Assembly (NCBI GenBank): GCA_900316525.1
Contig: ONDF01000018.1
Coordinates: 1 to 64,000 of the forward strand
Source of the DNA: an uncultured Bacteroidales bacterium
GTDB lineage: Bacteria; Bacteroidota; Bacteroidia; Bacteroidales; UBA932
DNA length: 64,000 nucleotides
Reading direction: 5' to 3'
Shown here: in pieces, positions 42,043 through 49,958 of the stretch
Position numbering within the stretch: position 1 is the stretch's first letter
How the letters are laid out: every line of letters begins with the position of its first letter
The notes under the pieces: model-generated
Database searches by the model: none
The model's input: the letters and a program-made list of their open reading frames with translations, nothing else
Told to the model about the DNA's origin: nothing
Made by a program: the position numbers and the translations under genes

Positions 42043-43535
42043 TTGTCTGTCAGGGCCTTGGCGGCGGACTGGCCGGCCAGGTAGCCGGTGGAGAAGGCGA
42101 GCTGGAGGTTGTAGCCGCCGGTGTCGGCGTCCATGTCCAGCACCTCGCCGCAGAAATACAGGCCGGGCTGCTTCTTGGACTCCAGCGTCTTCGCGACGAC
42201 CTCGCCGGTGGCGATGCCGCCCGCGGTGACGACGCTGCGCTCGAAGCCCACGAAGCCGGCGATGTCCATCCGCCAGTCCTTCATCCGGGCGGCGAGCGTG
42301 TCGACGCTCACCTTGGAATTGGTCTTCAGGAACGCGAGCGTGAGGTTCCACGGCATCAGCTTGCCCAGCATGATGCGGAACAGGCGCTGGAAGCTCTGGC
42401 CCTCCGAACGCTCGTCGTGGATGACCTCCTCCCATTTTTGGTGGATGTCCTCATTGAGTTTCTCCAGCTCCACGGCGGGCTTGAGGTCGATGGAGACGCT
42501 CACTTTCTGGCCGTTGTTGAGGGCGTTCACCGCCTTGCGGCTCACCATGAAGCCGAGCGGGCCCTCGAGGCCGCCGTCGGTGAACTCGATGTCACCGAAC
42601 TCGCTCTGGGCCTCTTCGCCGTTGATGAAGAGGGTGAGCTGGACGTTCTCCAGGTTGTTCCCGTTGAACAGTTCGCCGAGCTCGGACAGGGGCTTGATGC
42701 GCTCGATGTGCTTCTCGAACTTGGGATACCAGTCCGGCAGGGGAGTGATCTTCCGCTCCTTGGTCTTTCCATAGACGGTGCGGCCGCGGAAGGCCTGCTT
42801 GATCTCGCCCGCGAGGGCGCTCTGCTCCGTCTTGTAGCCCTCGGGGACGAGGGCGGTCAGGGACGGATAGCAGGGCTCGACGCTGTGGCCGAGCTCCTCG
42901 GCCCACATGTAGCCGTCGCCCGTGGACCCGGTGCCCGGGTAGGACAGGCCGCCGGTGGCGATGATGAGCTTCGAGCAGGTGTATTCCTCGGTCTCGATCT
43001 TGGTTTCGACCTTGAACTGGGGCTTCTTGCGCGGGTCGTCCGACGGGATGCGGCGCTCCTTGGTGATCGTCTTCACGGTGTCCAGGCTCCAGCCGCGGGC
43101 CGTCTTGTCCACGGTCTTCACCTCGCAGCCCGTGACCACTTTCACGCCCGCGAGCGTGCAGGCCCTGAGAAGGGTATCGACTACGTCGCCCGCCATATGG
43201 GACTCCGGGAAGGCGCGGTCGCCGCGCTCCACGACGCTGCGGAGGCCGTTGGCCTTGAACAGCTCGATGAGTTTCTCCGGGGTGAGGTTGTGCCACGCGG
43301 GGCTGACGAAATTGGTGTCGGTACGGACATGGTCCGAGAAGTCGCCCCACTCCTTGACGTTGGTGAAGTTGCACCGGCCCTTGCCGGTGATCATCACCTT
43401 CCGGCCTGCCTTGGGCATCTTTTCCAGCACGGTCACGGTCTCGCCGCCGCCCGTCTGCGCCAACACTTCCGCGGCTCCGAGGGCCGCCACCAGGCCGGAG
43501 GCTCCTCCTCCGATCACAATGATATCCGATTTCAT
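42039..43535 (-). CDS. NAD(P)/FAD-dependent oxidoreductase, BaiN/YhiN (HI0933) family
   Basis: A 498-residue flavoprotein. The FAD Rossmann motif DIIVIGGGASGLVAALGA is at the N-terminus, followed by KAGRKVMITGKGRCNFTN, the hallmark of the HI0933/YhiN family, and at the C-terminus GLYFCGEVLDMDADTGGYNLQLAF. Family members are uncharacterised, except BaiN, implicated in bile acid reduction, so function here is open. It is about 90 residues longer than E. coli YhiN; a charged extra segment lies near 165-200 (KTITKERRIPSDDPRKKPQFK). A -7 box TACCTTTG lies 20 nt upstream (43556-43563). It overlaps the TonB receptor by 4 nt. Confidence 0.88.
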   Translation of the reverse strand: MKSDIIVIGGGASGLVAALGAAEVLAQTGGGETVTVLEKMPKAGRKVMITGKGRCNFTNVKEWGDFSDHVRTDTNFVSPAWHNLTPEKLIELFKANGLRSVVERGDRAFPESHMAGDVVDTLLRACTLAGVKVVTGCEVKTVDKTARGWSLDTVKTITKERRIPSDDPRKKPQFKVETKIETEEYTCSKLIIATGGLSYPGTGSTGDGYMWAEELGHSVEPCYPSLTALVPEGYKTEQSALAGEIKQAFRGRTVYGKTKERKITPLPDWYPKFEKHIERIKPLSELGELFNGNNLENVQLTLFINGEEAQSEFGDIEFTDGGLEGPLGFMVSRKAVNALNNGQKVSVSIDLKPAVELEKLNEDIHQKWEEVIHDERSEGQSFQRLFRIMLGKLMPWNLTLAFLKTNSKVSVDTLAARMKDWRMDIAGFVGFERSVVTAGGIATGEVVAKTLESKKQPGLYFCGEVLDMDADTGGYNLQLAFSTGYLAGQSAAKALTDK

Positions 43536-43555
43536 AGACTTGACAAAGATTTCGG

Positions 43556-43563
43556 CAAAGGTA
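43556..43563 (-). promoter_or_regulatory. -7 box of the BaiN-type flavoprotein operon
   Basis: Minus-strand TACCTTTG, 20 nt before the ATG at 43535. Confidence 0.5.
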
Positions 43564-43681
43564 CGATATTTTTGCGAGATAACGGCCGGCTCCCGCCCAA
43601 ATGCTGTGCAATATGGGTTATAACAAAAAAGTTATAACGATAAACAACTTTGTTTTATTCTTTGATAGAAAGTAATATAAA

Positions 43682-43711
43682 CAAAAAAGTCCGGACTGTT
43701 TGTCCGGACTT
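43682..43711 (-). terminator. Terminator of tRNA-Thr
   Basis: Minus-strand AGTCCGGAC pairs perfectly with GTCCGGACT across AAACA, then a T-run. Confidence 0.9.
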
Positions 43712-43718
43712 CTCCCCG

Positions 43719-43791
43719 AGCCACTCAGGAGGCTCGAACTCCCGACCTGCGCGTTACGAATGCGCTGCTCTACCGACTGAGCTAAAGTGGC
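43719..43791 (-). tRNA. tRNA-Thr (anticodon CGT)
   Basis: A 73-nt cloverleaf on the minus strand. Acceptor GCCACTT pairs with GAGTGGC, the D-arm is TAGCTCAGTCGGTAGAGCA, the anticodon loop TTCGTAA places CGT at 34-36 (decodes ACG), and the T-arm is GGGAGTTCGAGCCTCC. CCA is not encoded. One anticodon-stem position (A31-C39) is unpaired; the anticodon-arm sequence is otherwise close to E. coli thrW. It has its own promoter and terminator. Confidence 0.95.
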
Positions 43792-43818
43792 AAGACCGAT
43801 TTCAATGAATCGGGACTG

Positions 43819-43847
43819 CAAATATAGTAATTATTTTTTGATTACAA
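43819..43847 (-). promoter_or_regulatory. Promoter of tRNA-Thr
   Basis: Minus-strand TATATTTG (complement of 43819-43826) with TTG (complement of 43845-43847) 18 nt upstream. It overlaps the end of the next gene. Confidence 0.65.
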
Positions 43848-44162
43848 ACAATTTTTCTTAATCCGGTCCATGCGGCGCCAGGCCCTGCGGGAGGGGAAGG
43901 GCCAGAGGACGCATCGGCAGCGGTTGCCTTCCTGGAAACTGGCCGCGTATCGTCCCTCTTCCGACATCGGCTCCACGACGGCGCGGACGACGCTGTAGAA
44001 GAGGGCGTCGGAGAAATCGGCCAGGAACGCTCCCGGGGCGTATTCTTCCAGCTCCGCGCCCTTCAGCGCCTGCGCCACCTTCGCGACGGCTTCCTCCCGG
44101 CTCGCCGCCCGGAAGAGCACCGTCCCGCTGTCCATCAGTTTGACTTTGTCCGCGTGGATCAT
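43842..44162 (-). CDS. Small hypothetical protein (106 aa)
   Basis: Reads MIHADKVKLMDSGTVLFRAA then helical, acidic sequence (REEAVAKVAQALKGAELEEYA) and a basic C-terminal tail (RRAWRRMDRIKKNCL). The ATG at 44162 has a TAGTTTTG -7 box 15 nt upstream (44177-44184). I do not recognise a family. It is divergent from the orphan substrate-binding protein and followed by the tRNA gene. The frame is open, starts well and has a promoter, so it is probably real. Confidence 0.6.
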   Translation of the reverse strand: MIHADKVKLMDSGTVLFRAASREEAVAKVAQALKGAELEEYAPGAFLADFSDALFYSVVRAVVEPMSEEGRYAASFQEGNRCRCVLWPFPSRRAWRRMDRIKKNCL

Positions 44163-44173
44163 ATCGCTCGTTT

Positions 44174-44204
44174 TTGCAAAACTACGGACTTTTCCGTAAT
44201 TTTG
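44174..44204. promoter_or_regulatory. Divergent promoters with a central palindrome
   Basis: Plus strand: TTG (44174-44176), 20 nt, TAATTTTG (44197-44204), 7 nt before ATG 44212. Minus strand: TAGTTTTG (complement of 44177-44184). Between the two -7 boxes lies TACGGA-CTTT-TCCGTA (44183-44198), a perfect 6-bp palindrome that could be an operator. Confidence 0.7.
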
Positions 44205-44211
44205 GAACACT

Positions 44212-45330
44212 ATGCTGTGCCGCGTTTACAGAAAAACCTCGATCCAACGCTTTCCAGGTGTTGACGCGGCAGCCTTTTCCCCCGTTTGGGCGTTTTTCCG
44301 TGCCGCGTTTACAGCTGTATTGCGCTGTGCGGCTGTTTTGTTGTTAACGTGGCAAGTCGTGTCCTGCCGGACGACCCGGCCATCGGCCGAAAGCGGCGGG
44401 ATGGAGTACGCGCAGTGGTTCGACCTGCAAGGGAACAAGGCCATCGTCACTTCTCCCTATGGCGGCGCGCCGGACACGATCCGGGTCGATACGCCCGTGC
44501 GCGGCATCGTGTGCATGTCCTCGTCCTATATCGGCTTCCTGGATGCGCTGGGGTGCGATTCCGTGGCGACGGGCGTATCGGGGCTGGCGTATGTGTCGGA
44601 CCCGGAGGTGCGGGCCCAGGCCGTCGATGTGGGCTATGACGCCGCGCTGGATTACGAGACCATCCTGAAGCTCCGGCCGGACCTGGTGTTGACCTATGCC
44701 GTGTCCGCCGCGGAGCCGCCGTACCTGCAGAAGCTCCGCGACCTGGGCATCCGGACGGCCGTCATCCACGAGCACCTGGAGAGCCATCCGCTGGCCCGGG
44801 CGGAATACATCAAGTTCTTCGGCCTCCTGACCGGCCGCGCCGCGCTGGCGGACAGCCTCTTCGCCGACATCCGCGACCGCTACCTTTCGCTGGTTAAGGA
44901 AACGGATGCGCCCAAGAAAGTCCTCGTGAACATCCCCTATGCCGACCAATGGTACATCCCGGGCGGCGACAACTATATGACGCGGCTCATCCAGGACGCC
45001 GGCGGCGCGGTGCTCGGCGCCGTCCCCGGCCGCTTCGAGTCCTCCGTCATTTCCGTGGAAAAGGCCTTTGAACTGGCCCACGAGGCCGATTGCTGGCTCA
45101 ACCCCGGCTGGTGCGCCACCAAGGCCCAGCTCCGCAGCGTCCATCCGCTCTTCGCCGATTTCCCCGTCCTCGGGAAGTCCGTCTGGAACAACACGAAACA
45201 GAGCACCCCGGGCGGCGGCAACGCCTTCTGGGAAACCGGTCCCGCCCGGCCGGACCTGATATTGCAAGACCTCCGCGCCATCTTCGACGGCACGGAGGTC
45301 CCAGGGTATTACTATTTTGAATTAGAATAG
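44212..45330 (+). CDS. Orphan periplasmic-binding lipoprotein, Fe-siderophore/cobalamin type
   Basis: A 372-residue class III (helical-backbone) ABC substrate-binding protein of the BtuF/FepB/FhuD group. RVDTPVRGIVCMSSSYIGFLDALG and YETILKLRPDLVLTYAVSAAEPP with VLVNIPYADQWYIPGGDNY are typical; the LILQDLRAIFDG C-terminal end also fits. No permease or ATPase gene is adjacent, so it must use components encoded elsewhere or act differently. A lipobox (LLTWQVVSC, Cys52) lies behind an unusually long, basic N-terminal stretch; a TTG at 44320 would give a normal 16-residue signal, but the promoter spacing fits ATG 44212. A 15-nt direct repeat (GTGCCGCGTTTACAG at 44217 and 44300) lies in the leader. 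It overlaps the convergent exonuclease gene by 9 nt. Confidence 0.82.
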   Translation: MLCRVYRKTSIQRFPGVDAAAFSPVWAFFRAAFTAVLRCAAVLLLTWQVVSCRTTRPSAESGGMEYAQWFDLQGNKAIVTSPYGGAPDTIRVDTPVRGIVCMSSSYIGFLDALGCDSVATGVSGLAYVSDPEVRAQAVDVGYDAALDYETILKLRPDLVLTYAVSAAEPPYLQKLRDLGIRTAVIHEHLESHPLARAEYIKFFGLLTGRAALADSLFADIRDRYLSLVKETDAPKKVLVNIPYADQWYIPGGDNYMTRLIQDAGGAVLGAVPGRFESSVISVEKAFELAHEADCWLNPGWCATKAQLRSVHPLFADFPVLGKSVWNNTKQSTPGGGNAFWETGPARPDLILQDLRAIFDGTEVPGYYYFELE

Positions 45331-46299
45331 TTTCCCGCCCCACTTGGTGGCCAGGCCGGCGAGTTCGTCGGCGGTGGCGGGACGGTTCAGGGATTCCTTG
45401 CGCTCGCGCTGGAACTGCTGCTTGAGGCGGGCGAACTGGCGCTTGGTGTCCAGCGTGAAGTCGCCGTTCTCGATCCAGGCGAAATAGGACGGCTCGCTCT
45501 CCCACACCTCGCGGGCGGTGCGGCCCTTGTGCTTGCCGAAGCTGATGGTGGGCTCGCCGTCGTCGTTCAGGATCAGGCGGCCGGCGAAGTCCACGTTGCG
45601 GGCGCGGGCGCCGATCTTCGCCAGCGCGTCCACGTCGTTCTTGAGCGCTTCCTGCTGGAATTCAGTCGGTTCCTTGTAGCGGTCCAGCTGTGCCTTGAGC
45701 ACTTCGTACGTGGCGATCGTGTCGGCCTCCGCCGTATGCGCGTTCTCGAAATCCTTGCCGCCGCAGTAGAAGCGGTAGGCGGCCCGGAGGTTCCGGGGTT
45801 CCATGTGGTGGTAGATGTTCTGGACATCGACCATCTTGCAGTCGTGGAGGTCGATCCTGTCGATGCAGGCGAGCATCGCCTGCGCCTTTTTCTTAGCCTC
45901 CTCGCTGGCCTTCGCATCCGCGATGCGGGTGTTGCAGTAGTCCCGCACGCGCTCGATCTCTTCCGCGAGGAGCGGAAGGTCGAACTTCGTGGAGTTGAAG
46001 CCGGCGAGGTCGCTCCCGGCGAGCCAGTCGGCCACTTCCGGCAGCACCTCGATGAACTTGGGGCAGTCCACGAGGTCCTCGTCCTTCACCCCGTTCACTT
46101 CCGAGGCGCTCGGGTTGATGGGGATCACCCGGCGGTTCCTGTAGTCCCAGGGCTTGATCTTCCAGGTCTTCACGAGGGGCGCGCCCCCTTCCGGCATCAC
46201 CTTCACGAAGCTCAGTTCGATGATGCCGTCCGTGGCAATATTAAGGCCGGTGCTCTCGATGTCGAAGAAGAGCAACGGCCTCTCAAGTTTCAGTTCCAT
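45322..46299 (-). CDS. DEDDh 3'-5' exonuclease (DnaQ-like) with DUF3820-like tail
   Basis: A 325-residue RNase-T/DnaQ-type exonuclease. Exo I is FFDIESTG (D and E), Exo II NSTKFD, Exo III HTAEADT (H and D). After the exonuclease domain, the C-terminal segment TISFGKHKGRTAREVWESEPSYFAWI matches DUF3820, a motif found fused to exonucleases in Bacteroidota. It lies 6 nt downstream of dnaN and is likely cotranscribed, so it may act in proofreading or repair at the clamp (inference). Confidence 0.9.
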   Translation of the reverse strand: MELKLERPLLFFDIESTGLNIATDGIIELSFVKVMPEGGAPLVKTWKIKPWDYRNRRVIPINPSASEVNGVKDEDLVDCPKFIEVLPEVADWLAGSDLAGFNSTKFDLPLLAEEIERVRDYCNTRIADAKASEEAKKKAQAMLACIDRIDLHDCKMVDVQNIYHHMEPRNLRAAYRFYCGGKDFENAHTAEADTIATYEVLKAQLDRYKEPTEFQQEALKNDVDALAKIGARARNVDFAGRLILNDDGEPTISFGKHKGRTAREVWESEPSYFAWIENGDFTLDTKRQFARLKQQFQRERKESLNRPATADELAGLATKWGGKLF

Positions 46300-46305
46300 A
46301 AGCAG

Positions 46306-47427
46306 TTATGAAATCATGATCGGCATCAGGATGCCGCAGATCTTCTCGCTTTCGGACTCTTCCTCGGACGGGAGGATGAGGGCGGCGCGGCGGGCGTCTG
46401 CGAACTTGATGACGATTCCGTTGCAGCCCATGTTGGAGAGGATTTCCGTCAGGAAGGTGGACTTGAAGCCGATGGTGAGCTCGTCGCCGGAGTAGTCGCA
46501 ATTGATCTTCTCATAGGCGGCGAGGGCGAAGCCCAGGTCCTGCGCGGAGACTTCCAGCTGGCCCTCCTTGAGGGAGAACTTGATGTGGTTCGACGCCTTG
46601 TTGGAGCACACGGCCACGCGGCGGACGGTGTTCAGCAGGAGGGTGCGGTCGATCTTGAGGACGTTCGCGTTGTTCTGCGGGATGACGTCGCGGTATTTCG
46701 GGTACTTGCCCACGACCAGGCGGCAGATCATCGTCGTCGCGCCGAAGGTGAACTGCGCGGTGCTGCCGTCGAATTCCACGTCGACCTTCTCCACGTCCTT
46801 GCCGATGATGCTGCGGAGCACGGCGGCGGGCTTCTTGTGGAGGATGAAGGAGGCCTTCTCGGCGGCCTTGACGTCGGTGGTGGTGTAGCAGATGAGCTTG
46901 TGGGAGTCGGAGGCGACGAGGGTGGTGGAGGCGGTGTCGATGTCGAAGAAGATACCGTTCATGGCCGGACGGATTTCGTCGTCGGCGGTGGCGTACACGG
47001 TGCCCTGGATGCCTTCCACGAGGCTCGCGGCCGGGAATTCGACCTTCTGCGCGTCCTCGCCGGTGCCCTTGATCTCGGGATAGTCGTCCGCCGGGAAGTA
47101 GGGGAGGACGGAGTTGCCGTTCGCCCAGGCGCACTCGAAGGAGCTGTCATTGACGGTGCGGATGCGGACCGGCTGGTCCGGGAGTTCCTTCAGCAGGTCG
47201 ATCATATGGCGGGCGGGGACGGCGATGCTGCCGTTCTCCTCGGCGCCGTCCACCTCGATGGCGGTGCGGAGCGTCAGTTCGGAGTCCGAGGCGGTCACTT
47301 CGAGCCGGTTGCCCTTGAGGACGAACAGGAAGTTCTCGAGGATCGGAAGGGGAGACTTGGACGGGATGGCCTTCGAGACGTCCAGGAGGCCCTTCAGCAG
47401 GTCGGTACTGGAAATGTTCAGTTTCAT
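46306..47427 (-). CDS. dnaN: DNA polymerase III subunit beta (sliding clamp)
   Basis: A 373-residue ring-forming clamp that tethers Pol III to DNA. Starts MKLNISSTDLLKGLLDVSKA with the three-domain pattern: SPLPILENFLFVLKGNRLEVTASDSEL, TVYATADDEIRPAMNGIFFDI and SNHIKFSLKEGQLEVSAQD; the C-terminus ending CGILMPIMIS fits the usual M-P-M/L hydrophobic-pocket tail. The -7 box is TATATTTG at 47487-47494 (complement). It is divergent from htrA. Confidence 0.96.
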   Translation of the reverse strand: MKLNISSTDLLKGLLDVSKAIPSKSPLPILENFLFVLKGNRLEVTASDSELTLRTAIEVDGAEENGSIAVPARHMIDLLKELPDQPVRIRTVNDSSFECAWANGNSVLPYFPADDYPEIKGTGEDAQKVEFPAASLVEGIQGTVYATADDEIRPAMNGIFFDIDTASTTLVASDSHKLICYTTTDVKAAEKASFILHKKPAAVLRSIIGKDVEKVDVEFDGSTAQFTFGATTMICRLVVGKYPKYRDVIPQNNANVLKIDRTLLLNTVRRVAVCSNKASNHIKFSLKEGQLEVSAQDLGFALAAYEKINCDYSGDELTIGFKSTFLTEILSNMGCNGIVIKFADARRAALILPSEEESESEKICGILMPIMIS

Positions 47428-47486
47428 ATCTTGCGCAAGTTTTATGTTTCGTCGTGAAAAGCGGCTTCTTGCGGCCGCTCAACTGA

Positions 47487-47494
47487 CAAATATA
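47487..47494 (-). promoter_or_regulatory. -7 box of dnaN
   Basis: Minus-strand TATATTTG, 59 nt upstream of the ATG at 47427. Confidence 0.5.
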
Positions 47495-47560
47495 ACAAAA
47501 ATCTCGCAAATGGCATAAATCTTGAAATTTTTAAGGCCGGCAAATACAACTGTGTACTAT

Positions 47561-49021
47561 ATGAAAAAAGGATTTTTAACCGTACTGCTTTCCATCCTCG
47601 CCGGCGGACTGACCGCCTACGGCGTCGTGAAAGCCAATGAAAAGAACCTGGGCCCCGTCCGCATCGAGGGCGAAAACGGCAGTGTGGAGTACCGTACTGT
47701 CAATCTGGCAGACTCCGATTATCCCGACTTCACCTACGCGGCCGAATCCGCCGTGCAGGCGGTCGTCTATGTGGAAGTGACCGTCCAGCAGACGGCCCGC
47801 CGCAGCATCGACCCGTTCGAGTACTTCTTCGGCTTCGGGGACGGCTACGGCTTCGGCCAGCCCCAGTCCCGTGAGGCGAAGGGCAGCGGCTCCGGCGTCA
47901 TCATCCGCCCGGACGGCTACATCGTCACCAACAACCACGTCGTCTCCGGCGCCACCAAGATCACGGTGACCACGAACGACAACCAGAAGTTCGACGCCAC
48001 CGTCGTCGGCACCGACCCGGCCACGGACGTCGCCATCATCAAGGTCGACGCGCAGAACCTTCCCACCATCCCGATGGGCGACAGCGACCAGCTCCGCCTC
48101 GGCGAGTGGGTCCTCGCCATCGGCTCCCCGCTCGGCGAGCAGCTCCGAAGCACCATCACCGCCGGCATCGTCTCCGCCAAGGGCCGTTCCATGCCCGACG
48201 GCAGCGGCGAATTCAAGATCGAATCCTTCATCCAGACCGATGCGGCCGTGAATCCCGGCAACTCCGGCGGCGCCCTCGTGAACAAGAAGGGCGAGCTGGT
48301 GGGCATCAACACCGCGATCGTCTCCCAGACCGGCTCCTACACCGGCTATTCCTTCGCCGTCCCGGTGAACATCGTCAAGCGCGTCGCCGGCGACCTGATC
48401 GACTTCGGCTCCGTCAAGCGCGCGATGCTCGGCATCACCATGCAGCCCGTTTCCACCCTTGATAAAAAAATTCAAGAAGATTTGAAACTTAATTCCATGA
48501 ACGGCGTATATATAGTTGAGGTTTCGAAGGGAAGCGCCGCGGAAGAGGCCGGCCTCAAGCAGGGCGATGTGATTCTCGCCATTGACGGCCAGAAGATTAC
48601 GGACGGCGCCTCCGTGCAGGAGAAGGTGAACAACTACCATCCCGGCGACAAGGCTGTCGTAACTTACTACCGTGACGGAAAGGAACTTACGACCGAGGTT
48701 ACTTTCCATGCCGCCGCCTCTCAGAACGGCGAGGTGGATGTGGACGGGTCTGTCGCCTTCTACGGTGCGCGCCTGAAGGAGTTGACCAGCGAGGAGAAGC
48801 AGGCGATGGGTCTCCGGGGCGGTGTCAAGATCGTTTCCGTGGGCCAGGGCAAGATGGCCGAGGCCGGCGCGACCAGCGGATCCGTGATCCTGTACGTGAA
48901 TGACGAACCCGTTTCGAAACCCGAAGACGTGATCGCCAAGGCCAAGAAGGCCCAGCGCGGCATCTACATCGAGGGTGTCGATGCGAATGGAAAGACCTTC
49001 TACTACGGCTTTGGCAAGTAA
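47561..49021 (+). CDS. htrA: HtrA/DegP-like periplasmic serine protease
   Basis: A 486-residue protease and chaperone with a trypsin-like domain and two PDZ domains, for envelope stress and misfolded outer-membrane proteins. A signal peptide (MKKGFLTVLLSILAGGLTAYG) is followed by catalytic H126 (VTNNHVVSG), D156 (DPATDVAII) and S235 (NPGNSGGALV). PDZ1 includes GVYIVEVSKGSAAEEAGLKQ; PDZ2 includes GVKIVSVGQGKMAEAGA. The ATG at 47561 is chosen for the signal peptide; a 13-residue extension to 47522 is less likely. No TAnnTTTG box is evident upstream, so it may use another sigma factor. Confidence 0.95.
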   Translation: MKKGFLTVLLSILAGGLTAYGVVKANEKNLGPVRIEGENGSVEYRTVNLADSDYPDFTYAAESAVQAVVYVEVTVQQTARRSIDPFEYFFGFGDGYGFGQPQSREAKGSGSGVIIRPDGYIVTNNHVVSGATKITVTTNDNQKFDATVVGTDPATDVAIIKVDAQNLPTIPMGDSDQLRLGEWVLAIGSPLGEQLRSTITAGIVSAKGRSMPDGSGEFKIESFIQTDAAVNPGNSGGALVNKKGELVGINTAIVSQTGSYTGYSFAVPVNIVKRVAGDLIDFGSVKRAMLGITMQPVSTLDKKIQEDLKLNSMNGVYIVEVSKGSAAEEAGLKQGDVILAIDGQKITDGASVQEKVNNYHPGDKAVVTYYRDGKELTTEVTFHAAASQNGEVDVDGSVAFYGARLKELTSEEKQAMGLRGGVKIVSVGQGKMAEAGATSGSVILYVNDEPVSKPEDVIAKAKKAQRGIYIEGVDANGKTFYYGFGK

Positions 49022-49049
49022 GGAACTGCCGAAGACCTGAAGCATACCC

Positions 49050-49090
49050 GTTACGGTCAGTTTCTTACCGAAGCTGACCGTAACTTTTTT
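49050..49090 (+). terminator. Terminator hairpin directly before rpoD
   Basis: GTTACGGTCAG (49050-49060) pairs perfectly with CTGACCGTAAC (49074-49084), followed by TTTTTT to 49090, 8 nt before the rpoD ATG. It ends htrA transcription or acts as an attenuator for rpoD. Confidence 0.85.
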
Positions 49091-49097
49091 ATTTATA

Positions 49098-49958
49098 ATG
49101 AGACAGTTAAAGATTACAAAATCGATCACCAACCGCGAGAGCGCGTCCCTGGACAAGTACCTCCAGGAGATCGGCAGGGAAGAGTTGGTGACCCCGGAAG
49201 AGGAAGTGGAACTGGCCCAGCGCATCCGCAAGGGCGATCCCGTGGCCCTCGAGAAACTCACCCGCGCGAACCTCCGTTTCGTCGTGTCCGTGGCGAAGCA
49301 GTACCAGAACCAGGGCCTGAGCCTCCCGGACCTGATCAACGAGGGCAACCTCGGCCTGATCAAGGCCGCCGAGAAGTTCGACGAGACCCGCGGCTTCAAG
49401 TTCATCTCCTACGCCGTGTGGTGGATCCGCCAGAGCATCCTCCAGGCGCTCGCCGAGCAGAGCCGCATCGTGCGTCTCCCGCTGAACCAGGTGGGCTCCC
49501 TGAACAAGATCAACAAGGCCCTCTCCAAGTTCGAGCAGGAGAACGAGCGCCAGCCCTCCAACGAGGAACTGTCCGAAATGATCGACGTCCCCAAGGACAA
49601 GATTTCCGATACCCTCCGCGTGAGCGGCCGCCACGTCTCCGTGGACGCCCCGTTCGTGGAAGGCGAGGACAACAGCCTGCTGGACGTCCTCCCCAATGAC
49701 GACTCCCCGATGGCCGACCGCGGCCTCGTGAACGAGTCCCTGAACACCGAGATCGAGCGCGCCCTGTCCACCCTCACGGACCGCGAGCGCGAGATCGTCA
49801 AGTCCTTCTTCGGCATCGGCTGCCAGGAGATGACCCTCGAGGAGATCGGCGAGCGCTTCGGCCTCACCCGCGAGCGTGTCCGCCAGATCAAGGAAAAGGC
49901 CATCCGCCGGCTCAAGAGCCCGTCCCGGAGCAAACTCTTAAAGGGTTACCTCGGATAA
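49098..49958 (+). CDS. rpoD: Primary RNA polymerase sigma factor (sigma-70 family)
   Basis: A 286-residue sigma factor of the short Bacteroidota type without region 1.1. Starts [26 protein letters not shown]. Region 2: [37 protein letters not shown] and [18 protein letters not shown]. Region 4: [15 protein letters not shown] and [24 protein letters not shown]. It directs transcription from the TTG/TAnnTTTG promoters found in the window. The hairpin just upstream leaves no room for a promoter in the last 8 nt, so rpoD must be read from a promoter before the hairpin or from htrA. The stop codon overlaps the argS ATG (TAATG). Confidence 0.96.
   Translation: MRQLKITKSITNRESASLDKYLQEIGREELVTPEEEVELAQRIRKGDPVALEKLTRANLRFVVSVAKQYQNQGLSLPDLINEGNLGLIKAAEKFDETRGFKFISYAVWWIRQSILQALAEQSRIVRLPLNQVGSLNKINKALSKFEQENERQPSNEELSEMIDVPKDKISDTLRVSGRHVSVDAPFVEGEDNSLLDVLPNDDSPMADRGLVNESLNTEIERALSTLTDREREIVKSFFGIGCQEMTLEEIGERFGLTRERVRQIKEKAIRRLKSPSRSKLLKGYLG

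Noticed and set aside
38896..42084. 1062-codon open frame on the plus strand
   Set aside because: Antisense to the TonB receptor and DUF4249 genes, with shadow composition.
43618..43821. 67-codon open frame across the tRNA-Thr gene
   Set aside because: It is a translation of the tRNA and its terminator; such tRNA-derived peptides are a common annotation error.
44212..44340. Cobalamin riboswitch upstream of the binding-protein gene
   Set aside because: Checked because of the BtuF-like product; no B12-box (GCCACTG) or GAA...GGTG core could be found.
48106..48462. Arg/Ala-rich open frames inside htrA and other genes
   Set aside because: Frame-shadows with repeated Arg/Ala/Pro typical of out-of-frame GC-rich DNA.
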